NCBI GenBank assembly: GCA_015852425.1
Contig: JAAAIG010000949.1
Coordinates: 1,343-13,981, forward strand
Source of the DNA: Gryganskiella cystojenkinii
Taxonomy: Eukaryota > Mortierellomycota > Mortierellomycetes > Mortierellales > Mortierellaceae
Direction: 5' to 3'
Length of the DNA stretch: 12,639 nt
Part shown: positions 1 to 8,162 of the stretch, piece after piece
How positions within the stretch are numbered: position 1 is the stretch's first letter
How the letters are laid out: every line of letters begins with the position of its first letter
Translations under genes and position numbers: made by a program
Notes under the pieces: model-generated
What the model was told of the DNA's origin: nothing
What the model saw: the letters and a program-made list of their open reading frames with translations, nothing else
The model's database searches: none

Positions 1-58
1 TTTCTAATACTCTTTACAAACCAAACTAATCCTAGCCCTTTCTGTCCCTTTTAAATAG

Positions 59-792
59 GTGCACTGTTTGGGACTGGAGATCTAATCGCCCAATTCCTGA
101 TCGAAGATAAATCATCCAAAACTTCTTTCTCTTCTTCTTCTCCTTCTTCTTTGCCCTCCTGGGATGTCGCCCGGACAGCTCGAATGGCTGTCTTTGGCAC
201 CTGCTTTGCTGGGCCTGTCCTTCATCACTGGTACAAATTCCTCGACAAGAACATTCGACTCTCCTCTCCCGGGAAATCGTTACTGGGCCGAGTCGCCGTT
301 GATCAATTCATGTTTGCGCCCTGTTTTATCGCCTCGTTCTTTGTCGGACAGGGTCTCCTCGCTGGTCAGGACTTGAAGACAATTCAAGGACGATTGGAGA
401 AGGTATGAACGAGATGTTCTAAAAGACATTACTCTTTTTTGTGTTGACCTTTGACTGTTGTGTTTTTTTCTCACCTGATGACTTTCATAAACGCAAAAAA
501 TCACAGGGCTACCCAGGGGCATTGAAGAGTAATTATATGGTCTGGCCCGCAGTCCAACTCTTGAACTTTTGGTTCGTGCCACTTCAACATCGTCTCATGG
601 TCGTCAACACGTTTGCCTTGGGTAAATTTCAAAGACTTAGATCAATGTTGTACTCTCTCTCTTTTTTATGTCGCTGTCGAACTGACTTATTATTTTCCTC
701 CGATGGCCATCTATTCAATCATAGGTTGGAACACCTATCTCTCTCACGTCAACCAGACCTCTTCAAATGCAGCAGAAAGGATCAAGCAATAA
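59..792 (+). CDS. SYM1: Mpv17/PMP22-family mitochondrial inner-membrane protein (Sym1-like), 5'-partial
   Basis: Seen: exons 59-402, 507-621 and 725-792 (stop TAA 790-792), joined by introns 403-506 and 622-724, both GT-AG. The first visible codon is split by an intron whose tail is 1-58, so the N-terminus lies upstream. About 175 residues are visible. They begin with a GALFGTGDLIAQ block, followed by a Ser-rich insert, then RTARM, GPVLHHWYKFLD and DQFMFAPCF. The C-terminal signature is SNYMVWPAVQLLNFWFVPLQ followed by WNTYLS, which is very close to the MPV17 C-terminus. Known: Mpv17/Sym1 proteins are small four-helix membrane proteins, about 176-200 residues, of the mitochondrial inner membrane; yeast Sym1 is a stress-induced protein tied to metabolite transport and mtDNA maintenance. 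Inferred: orthology to SYM1 rather than a peroxisomal PMP22 paralogue, from the strong match to MPV17. The Ser-rich insert (about residues 19-33 of the visible part) is extra compared with MPV17. Convergent with the PDH E1 alpha gene. Confidence 0.93.
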
Positions 793-793
793 A
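788..793 (+). terminator. Poly(A) signal AATAAA overlapping the SYM1 stop codon
   Basis: AATAAA at 788-793 contains the TAA stop codon of the Sym1-like gene (790-792). It is followed by further A-rich copies (ATAAAATAAAA) over the next 20 bases. A signal this close to the stop implies a very short 3' UTR, ending inside the 182-bp convergent gap to the PDH gene. The function is inferred from the motif and its position. Confidence 0.5.
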
Positions 794-974
794 ATATAAA
801 ATAAAAAAATATCTCTGTTTACGATTATGAAAAAATGTGCTTTAATGCGGGGGGTGTATGTGATGATATTCTCTCCTGTCTTCTATCGTCGTTCTGTTTC
901 GACCTGCGTCTTTCAACGTTTTTAACGTCCATATTTTTTTTTTACAATGTACAAATAATCTGGCAGCTAAGTAT

Positions 975-3414
975 TTAGTACTTGTAGATCTCTTCGGGCT
1001 CACGTCCACGGAGGAAGGGGACTTCGGTACCCTTCTGGTAGACATGAGTAAAGAACTCGCTCATATCGGGCTCGGGGGAAGCCTTGGACTCCTCGACGGC
1101 CTTGTCAACCTCAACACGGGCCTCCTTGTCAATGGCCTTCATCTCATCCTCAGAGATGATGTTGAACTCCAAAAGACGCTGCTTCAATCCAGTGATGGGA
1201 TCGTTGTTGGAACGCATGTGCTGGATCTCCTCGCGGGTACGGTAGGTGGTACCGGGGTCAGACATGGAGTGACCACCATAACGGTAGGTTTCCATCTCCA
1301 ACAACAGAGGTCCCTTGCCCGAGACAGTCCACTCCTTGGCATAGGCGACAGCCTGGTGAACAGCCAAGACATCCATGCCGTTGACCTAATTTTTTTTTCA
1401 AAAAGAAAAAATATAAAAACATGTCAGTTACCTAGTTTTTTTTTTTTTTTTTTTGTTCGAAGAATCCATTTTCCAATCGAGCGAGCTCTGTTACCTTCAA
1501 ACCGGGAATGTAGTCACCACGCTTGAAGTAGCTGGTGTTGGCAGAAGAACGGTTCGCAGCAGTTCCCATACCATAACGGTTGTTCTCGCAGACAAAGACA
1601 GCGGGCAAATCCCAGAGCTTGGCCATGTTGTAGGCCTCAAAGACCTGACCCTGGTTGGAGGCACCATCACCATAGAGGGCAAAAGTAGCGGCCTTCTGAT
1701 CCAAGTACTTCTGGGCGAAAGCAATACCAGCTCCCAAGGGAACCTGGGCACCGACGATACCGTTACCACCAAAGAAGTTAGGGGTGAACATGTGCATGGA
1801 GCCTCCCTTGCCTCCAGAGATACCGGCCTTGCGTCCGAGCAACTCGGCAAGGATCGAGGTGATGGAACCACCACGCATGTAGGTGAATCCGTGGCAACGG
1901 TAAGCAGTGATGATCTTATCTTCAGCAGTCAAGGCAGTCTCCATACCGACAGCAACGGCCTCCTGTTGAATGTCACATCCATAATGAAATGATATGAGAG
2001 TAGTAAAAGAGGTGAGAAGGGAGATTCAGTTCAGTTAGAAATCAATCGATTCAGGCACAAAACCAAAGGCGCGAGTTGAGGCAGGGCAAGTCGTGGGACG
2101 GTGAGAGCGAGATAATCGAGAGATCGAAAAGAGTAGTGTGGCTGTCAAGGTTCATTGATCTCCAATCAAAATTTCAATTTTTTAGTTTTTGCGGGAACTT
2201 CCGCTTTGCCGCTCCACGCTCGCTTTCGCTCTCTCACAGAAAAAAAATAGATCGGAGACTGGGAGTTTGAGCTGCGAGGACTTTTTTTGAGTTTTGTTGG
2301 GACCCCTTATAATTATCGTTGTTGCCCTGCGCTTTCCTTTTTCCTGGACCAGCTGCCACGAAAACCATTATCTTCGAACCAACTTTCTCCACGCTTCACC
2401 CACGCTTTCAGACAAGGTTCTTCTCATCACCCTCCTACTCCAACTTTTTTTTTTTTTTTGCCGCTCTCTCTTTAAACGATTCCGTGTCTTTCCTTTCCTC
2501 TCTCGCCCTGTGTTCTCAGTCTCTCCGTGTTTTTGTGGTATCTTTCTCGTCTTCTTTCTTCTTTTTACCTGACCAGTGCACAAGTGGCAGAAACCGCGGA
2601 TGAGCTTGGCCTTGTAGAGACCATCGGAGGCCATCTCCATACGACGCATGGTGACCATACTCTTGTACATGCGGACGAGCTCCTCCTTCGAGATCTCGAC
2701 CTGAAGGGAAGGAACATCACAGTTGTAGGACTCGAACGAGTTCTTGTGGAGATCGATGCTGACGTTGCGAGCAGCCGAGGTGGCAAAGGTGCGAACGGTC
2801 TATAAAACAAAGAATGACAAAAACAAGGACGGCATATGATATTTGATCAGTACTCGAAAAGATCCATAAAGTCATTGATGTTCTATCCTCCTTTTTTAAA
2901 TCTTTTAGTCGTTTTTGGTTTTCTTTTGCGTGTTGTTGTTGCAAAAACGTCTTTGGCATGGCGTTTTGCTGCCTCGGAAATTGAAAAAGAGGAGGTAGGA
3001 CGGGAGCGATAATCGATGGCTGTCGGTGGCTGGAATTTGAAGTCTGTCGCTGTATTTATCCCCTGTTCGATACGATAAACCCAGCTAGGCTGGTGTGTGA
3101 TTGGGGAATCGGATCAGACATGTTTTCCCGAGTTGGGCATTGGTCAATCGTGATGGCAATCATTTGCCATCCATGACACCGATCCTCCTTGATAACAGAG
3201 TTCAGTTTGTCGATTATACTGGTCGATGGGCTGCTGGCTCAGGTTGTTGGGGTTGGCGATTGATTCGTTTTTTTTTTTTTTTTTGTTTGTTGGGTTTTGT
3301 GAGCATGAAAAATAAAAAATAAAATAGAAGTGGATGGTCCATTGTTATTACCAAGGGGGAGATGAAGGCCTTGGCGGCGACCTTGGCAAGGTTGATCTTC
3401 TGCGAGGACAACAT
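975..3414 (-). CDS. PDA1: Pyruvate dehydrogenase E1 component, alpha subunit, mitochondrial
   Basis: Seen: exons on the minus strand 3414-3352, 2799-2569, 1962-1495 and 1385-975; all three introns are phase 0, GT-AG. The product is 390 residues, normal for the family. Residues 1-30 form a basic presequence with an [10 protein letters not shown] cleavage-type motif (R24, T25, F26). The thiamine diphosphate/Mg motif runs from GDGASNQG (GDG at 196-198) to ENN (N225-N226). The active-site and phosphorylation loop is [20 protein letters not shown] (288-307). Known: with the beta subunit this E1 enzyme decarboxylates pyruvate and passes the acetyl group to E2 in the mitochondrial matrix; PDH kinases inactivate it on loop serines. 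The site-1 equivalent S294 is present, the site-2 equivalent is T301, and the site-3 equivalent is Ala. The start ATG (3414-3412) sits after a CT-rich leader. Identification is firm. Exon 1 rests on splice sites plus a sensible presequence. Confidence 0.96.
1386..1494 (-). other. PDA1 intron 3 (109 nt) with a sense-strand A19 run
   Basis: The donor GTAACA follows the codon AAG (1497-1495); the acceptor TTAG precedes GTC (1385-1383), restoring the family-conserved PGLK-VNGMD junction. The plus strand shows 19 T at 1436-1454, which is an A19 tract in the pre-mRNA. Confidence 0.9.
1963..2568 (-). other. PDA1 intron 2 (606 nt, unusually long)
   Basis: The donor GTAAAA follows CAG (2571-2569); the acceptor CAACAG precedes GAG (1962-1960). 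The junction restores [13 protein letters not shown], the conserved E1 alpha sequence, so the boundaries are firm. The intron carries an A15 run in the sense strand (plus strand T15 at 2445-2459) and a purine-rich first half. No conserved protein-coding exon is visible in any frame. A TATAAGGGG-like string occurs in the sense strand near 2304-2312; its meaning is unknown. Confidence 0.88.
2800..3351 (-). other. PDA1 intron 1 (552 nt, unusually long)
   Basis: The donor GTAATA follows TTG (3354-3352); the acceptor TTATAG precedes ACC (2799-2797). The intron separates the first 21 residues from the presequence cleavage region. It contains a sense-strand A17 run (plus strand T17 at 3268-3284) and a perfect 7-bp stem with a 4-base loop at 3153-3170. 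No second coding exon is supported. Confidence 0.82.
3153..3170. repeat. Perfect inverted repeat in PDA1 intron 1
   Basis: ATGGCAA - TCAT - TTGCCAT forms a 7-bp perfect stem with a 4-base loop on either strand. It lies mid-intron, away from both splice sites. No function is assigned. Confidence 0.5.
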
Positions 3415-3949
3415 GGTGTTGGAGATGTGATGAAGAGAGAGAGAGGAGAGAGATGCGGAACAGACAGGAAAAGAAGAGAAGGAAAAAAGAAACCCGCTCA
3501 CTGAGGCGACAGTCGTGGACAAGGCAGGCGAGGCGGAGAACAGAGTTGAAAAAAAAAAAATAAAAAAATAAAAAAAATCTGAGTTTGTTCTCCTCTCTTT
3601 TTTTTTGCGATACGGAAAAAGATAAGATTGCGTGTGCTGTTGTGGAGCGAGCGCAAAATAAATGAGCGGAAGGTGCTCTGTTTTGGTTTGTAGATAATAA
3701 TATTATCGCGCCTGTTGTTCGTAGGTGACATGGATAAGAGCAACCATGGACAAAAAGTCAAAACAGAGGAGCAGCGAATTTATGGTAGAGGGACAAGCCT
3801 CATCCAACACAATGGAGATCGATCATCCTCGACGCCATCAAATATGGACAAGAAGAATTTGGAGAAGAGAGGTTGTCTCGTTGTTGTATCATGAGATCGC
3901 TATGAAAGCTCGTTTTGATGCTGTGTAAGAGTACGACCCTGTTTGTTTT
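3415..3949 (-). promoter_or_regulatory. Intergenic region: PDA1 promoter and leader plus 3' flank of the Reb1-like gene
   Basis: The 535 bases lie between the PDA1 start and the stop of the Reb1-like gene, both on the minus strand. Immediately upstream of the PDA1 ATG the sense strand is a CT-rich tract (plus-strand GA repeats about 3431-3490), typical of a fungal transcription-start leader. Further out are AT homopolymer runs (about 3547-3610) and mixed sequence. No clear TATA box, no obvious poly(A) signal for the Reb1-like gene and no RNA gene is visible. The only sizeable open frame (plus, 3725-3928) lacks recognisable features. Confidence 0.5.
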
Positions 3950-6900
3950 TTACTTGGTTTCACCGCTGCCTTCACCCTCGGACGACGCATGATCGCCACC
4001 ACCACCCTCGCTCGAATCTCCACCACCCAAGGGGAACTCATCCGATCGATTCAACGCACTCAACAGCTGTCGCGTCGCCTGAGCCTGTTGTTTCTTTTGT
4101 TGTGCTGCAGCTGCAGCTGCAGAAGCCGTCGTGTTGTTCATGTCCGAGTTTGTAAACGCCACGTTCAACATTCTCTCGGCCAGATCACGGTTATGCTGCT
4201 GTTGTTGCAACTCTTGCTGGTATTCCGCCGTCAGTTTCGGGATTGAAGACATGGACGAAGTCGACACCTGATGGTAAACCAATCCAGGCCCACCGTTCTC
4301 GGAACTCGCCAGCGTTGATGAAGACGAGGACGACTGGGTCTCGTGGTCCTGAGCTTGTCCTTGGTGATGGTGACTATGGCTGTTATTACCCTGGTGATGT
4401 TCTTGCTGGAACTGCTGGATCTGATGCTGCTGTTGCTGAAGGAACGGGAAGTGTGCTGACAGGGCCTCGATTGCAGCCTGTTGAGCCGCATCATTGATCT
4501 CTTGTCGATGAAGCATCGCTCCTGTTGTCATCGAGGACATGTGCGCATTGGATGAAGAGGATGACGATGACGCACCATCAGCACCACCGCTGGTACCAGC
4601 ACCAGCAGCGGCGCCATCATCCGACTCTGCTTGTTGTGAAGCATTCAACTGATTACCAGAGGAACCTCGACGACGTTGACGGATACGTCTTTCCACATCC
4701 TCAATCATAATTTTAACCACCTCCTTCAATGTCATTTGTCGGTAACCCTCAGTCTTGCAACGTGAAGACATAAATGTCCGTGCAATCTGGTTCGCGGCCG
4801 GGATACGTTGCAAACTTGCGACAGCCTCTGCCTGCGCTGCGGCGACGGCGGCGGCCATGGCAGCCGTCGCAGCAGCAGCAGCCACTGCGTTGCTATCACC
4901 ATCCTGGATCTGTTGTTGTTTCTTGGAATCCAGCTGATCGTGGGTCTGAATAATCTTGGCAAGCTGGATCGCGTTACTCTCTTGAACATCCTCGCGCAAA
5001 CGATGCGCGATATCATTCCAGATGATATCGACATGATCCGTGTATCCGTATTCCAGGATCAAGCGGAGGACATCCAGCTGCTGTTGCAGTCCACCACGTC
5101 GACGAATCGGTCCCTTGGGGGCCTTGGGGACAAAGGACGGAAGAGGCAAGGAAGCCGCAGCGGCCAACGCGGCAGCCGTGAACGGATCGTCGTTGTGATG
5201 CAAATGTGGTTGCTCGTGATGCAGTTCAGTACCATTGGTATGATGAAGGTTGCTGTTGCTGTCGTTGTTATTAATGCTGTTGTTGTTGGCATCTTGTCCG
5301 TTGGTGGCATCGCCCATGCGGTTCATTGCCTGAGACCACAGGTGGTTACTTTCGGATGTCTCGGGCAAGACTCCCTGAAGAGCAGCAGCGAGGAGCATAA
5401 CATCTTGAGCCGAAGCAGTCTTGTCATCGGAACGGTGAGGCGAGTTCGATCCGCTCTGATGTTGTTGCTGTTGTTGCTGTTGCTGCTGCTGTTGATGTTG
5501 TTGTTGCTGCTGTTGTTGTTGATGCTGTTGCTGTTGCTGCTGTTGGATTTGCTGCTTCACTGCAGCCGCTGCAGAGGATGCGTTGGCTGCGACAGCCGCA
5601 GCCGCAGCAGCAGCAGCAGAGCTAGGACCTGTCCACTCTCCACGCTCCAGACGAGGCTGGAGAGTTTGAGAGAATCGATGACGACACTGATGTCTCGTTC
5701 TTGTTCCTCCCATGCGCTCAGAAATTTGGGTCCACATCGGGTTCGAGTCCAAGATCGAAGCCTTACCCTGCTTAAGCGCTAATTCTTGCATGATTCCCAA
5801 AAGTTGTTCGTCCTCGTCTGGTTTCCAGGGACCCGTGACCATGGTGCTCAAATCCTTAAGATGGTTACGGTATCGGTCACGACAACTGTCCGCCATACGA
5901 CCCAGTTCTTGACCGATCGTGGTCCATTGACCCTTGTGTTCGGTGAAGAGCTGGACCAACTTGGTGTCGTCATCTTTACTCCATGCGCCAACATTGTTCT
6001 GAGGGTGAAACATACGACGGACATGCAGGTAAATGTTCAGCAAAGGTCGCGTCTGCAATCGAACGGCTGGGAAGAATAAAGACATCAAAGATAACAAAAC
6101 AATTCGTAGTTTTAGCAAACAGCTCCATTTAAAACCAGCTTTTCGCCGATGGGGATATTTCGGAAAAAACTCACCAATCTCGATCCAAAGAGCCTTCAAA
6201 TCGTTCTTTTCCAAACGTCCTCGACCCGTTGCTCCATTGTTGAACCAACGTTGAATGGCATCCTCGGGCATCTTGTTGCGGATGACGTATTCCCTGATTG
6301 TCTTTCGGATAACATCGTCCTCGTTGGTGCTGAAAGTTCCAGTCTTGTATGCAATACCTATAGGGGAAAAGAATTGAACAACATGTCGAGGTTAACTTTC
6401 TATCTCCTATAGTTCTTGAGATTGACATAATGACAGCCATATACGAACCTTTATCCTTCAAAGCGGTAGCCATGAGCCACTTGGTATGCAATGGGTTCGT
6501 ACTCGTCCTGACTGCGAGATCAATCTCCAGCTGTTGCTCAAGTGTTCTTGCAAGCGTCTCAGGATCCTGTGTAGACGGCTCAGGAGATTCAAATCGTCTT
6601 CTGATTCCAGGACCACTTGCCTTTCTCTTGCTGACAATCGGGGGCAACGTCTCACTGTCTCCTTCTCCCTGTTGACCCTCACTGCCCTCGAGTTCGTTGT
6701 AAACCTCGGGCGTGTCCGGTCGACTGCCATGGTGCTGCTGCTCATGTTGTTGATGATGGTGGTGATGGTCGTCCGTCGAGGTCGACGCAGTAGCTTCCGT
6801 GAGAGGCTTTAAACTCGCCAGGATCGCGGACGCATCACCAAGGTTCATCAAGACCGATGTCGCTTCCGCCGTCGCGGCCGCTGCATCTTGGATCTGACGA

Positions 6901-7526
6901 AGCTCTTCTTCGGTCTGACCGCTGCCATTATTACCTCCAGTTTGGTGCTGAGTGCTATCGCTGGCAGAAAAGTTTCCTTCGATGATCTGTTGCATACTCG
7001 GGATACCGGTCATAGACTCCAGAATCTGCTCTCGAGTCAGACGAGTGTTGGTCTCTGGATCGAGCGGGATTTGTTGCTGGAGCTGCTGTTGCATTCTCAA
7101 GACATCTTCACTGACGCCGCTGTTTCCACTGGTTTCATTTTGGGTGGCGTGCTCGTGGTGTTCGTGTCTATGATGTTGGAGGTCGTGTCGGTCTTGCTGA
7201 TCGGTGTGAGAGTGGTGGTGGTGTTCATGGTGACGATGCTGGTGGTGGTGGTGGTCCTCGTTATGGACCGTGCTCGCCAAGAGGTCTGCCATGGTGGTCA
7301 GGGCTGCGACACTGGCAGCGGTCTCCTCAGACGTGACCGCGGCTTCCATCGGATCGCTGTTGATGGTTTCTCCTGCTGACTCAACGGCGGCCAGGATACT
7401 GGCATTCGGGTCCTCTGCGACGTCCCCAAACGCCTCAGGGGAGACGAGGGCCTTCTTGAAACTAGCATCGGAGTCGTCTCCGCCTATGCTCTTTCGCTTG
7501 CGACCTTTTCCCCGGTTGTTGTCCAT
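3950..7526 (-). CDS. reb1: Reb1/TTF-I-like Myb (SANT) DNA-binding protein
   Basis: Seen: exons 7526-6449, 6357-6175 and 6066-3950; introns 6358-6448 and 6067-6174, both phase 1; product 1125 residues. The N-terminus has a basic KGRKRKS motif (7-13), likely a nuclear signal, then a His-rich tract (92-126) and a second basic patch (299-311). The DNA-binding core spans about 360-565: KTGTFSTNEDD onward, a block ending in NIYLHVRRMFHP (431-442), a Myb repeat from GAWSKDDD (447-454) through ELGRM and CRDRYRNH (482-489), and a further repeat from GPWKPDEDEQ (499-508) to RHQCRHRFSQ (545-554). Poly-Ala (571-589) and Gln/His (592-624) tracts follow, then Ser/Gln/Ala-rich sequence with two compact helical blocks. 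Known: this repeat layout is that of yeast Reb1 and animal TTF-I, which stop RNA polymerase I, block replication forks in rDNA and act as general promoter factors. Function here is inferred from the core; most of the rest is low-complexity. Both introns fall inside the DNA-binding core. The first has an atypical GTTCGT donor. Confidence 0.85.
5456..5556 (-). repeat. Gln/His-coding triplet repeat inside the Reb1-like gene
   Basis: The sense strand runs CAG/CAA with interspersed CAT, encoding residues about 592-624 (Gln with three regularly spaced His). Codons for Gln are mixed CAA and CAG rather than a pure array. On the plus strand it reads as a (TTG/CTG)n tract, which creates a spurious Leu-rich frame. 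Confidence 0.9.
7149..7253 (-). repeat. His-rich tract in the N-terminus of the Reb1-like protein
   Basis: Residues 92-126 are mostly His with Gln, Arg, Glu, Asp and Ser, including two HHHH runs; a second HHHHH run follows at residues 254-258. Such tracts may bind metal or promote nuclear-speckle localisation in other proteins. That is general knowledge and not shown here. Confidence 0.85.
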
Positions 7527-8161
7527 ATGTACGAGTAAGAGTGTATATCGGTTGTGGAGGGACTAATCAGAGTTGCCTTTTTTTTTTGGCTGCGCTATCG
7601 TTTTGTGTTTCTTCAAGGGAGTAGATGGCTACTTTTGATGACCAATGACTAAAAGGACCAAAAAAACATCGCGGTGAGTAATGATTTCCAACAGCCTGTC
7701 CCCCTCGCCATGTGTCTCCGTCTCTATGGCACTCCTTCTCCCTTTCACAAACACACACACTCCCTGTCACTCTCTCTTTATCACTCTCGGTCTCTTTTTC
7801 CGGGGGTTGAGGGTTGGGTAAAACGCAAAGAAGTAAATCCGAATCGCAAGATTAAGGGTCAACGATTGAAAAGAATGCCACCAACAAAAGAGAGCTCGCG
7901 CAACAACACGAGACATGGTGTCAACAGATGCAAACGCGTTGGCCTCTCTCGGACCATGGTTCATTGACAATCAATATATTACTTACTGGGTGTAAAGTGT
8001 GTGCTTTGGTCTTAAGGGTTGAGTTGGGTTAAGGGTAAAAAAAAAGCTTTCACTTTTTTTTGACTCTTCCCTTTTTTGCCCACTCGGCGGCGGGGTGTCG
8101 AAAAAAAAAATGCAGGAATGAATATTGGGTGGCTTGGAAACATATCATTCACGTGATTTAT
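7527..8161 (-). promoter_or_regulatory. Upstream region of the Reb1-like gene and 3' flank of the VTC-like gene, with a TTAAGGGT cluster
   Basis: This 635-base stretch has no supported coding sequence. It holds a plus-strand CA/CT-rich tract (about 7748-7798). Three TTAAGGGT motifs lie on the plus strand at 7852-7859, 8012-8019 and 8029-8036, and a related GGGTTGGGTAAAA sits at 7811-7823. The site at 8029 extends to TTAAGGGTAAAA, sharing the core TAAGGGTAA with the fission-yeast Reb1 rDNA site. The region probably contains the promoter of the Reb1-like gene; autoregulation is only a hypothesis. Confidence 0.45.
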
Positions 8162-8162
8162 T
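8157..8162 (-). terminator. Poly(A) signal AATAAA abutting the VTC-like stop codon
   Basis: The sense strand reads TAAATAAA at the stop: the last A of the TAA stop (8164-8162) is the first A of AATAAA (8162-8157). A CACGTG palindrome (8150-8155) lies directly downstream. The role in polyadenylation is inferred from the motif. Confidence 0.45.

Noticed and set aside
1044..1992. Plus-strand open frames of 160 and 179 residues
   Set aside because: They are antisense to the PDH E1 alpha exons, whose minus-strand product matches the family throughout.
2408..2430. Possible C/D snoRNA in PDA1 intron 2 (GTGATGA and CTGA on the minus strand)
   Set aside because: The C-like and D-like boxes are only about 12 bases apart, and no second D box or terminal stem is present.
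3725..3928. Plus-strand 67-residue open frame between PDA1 and the Reb1-like gene
   Set aside because: It is short, has no recognisable motif or splice context, and lies in flanking regulatory sequence.
4808..5782. 324-residue plus-strand open frame rich in Leu
   Set aside because: It is the antisense of the Gln/Ala triplet repeats in the Reb1-like gene; the Leu runs mirror CAG/CAA codons and no family is recognisable.
7674..7970. Open frames on both strands in the Reb1/VTC-like intergenic region
   Set aside because: They overlap simple CA/CT sequence and motif clusters, and show no protein features.
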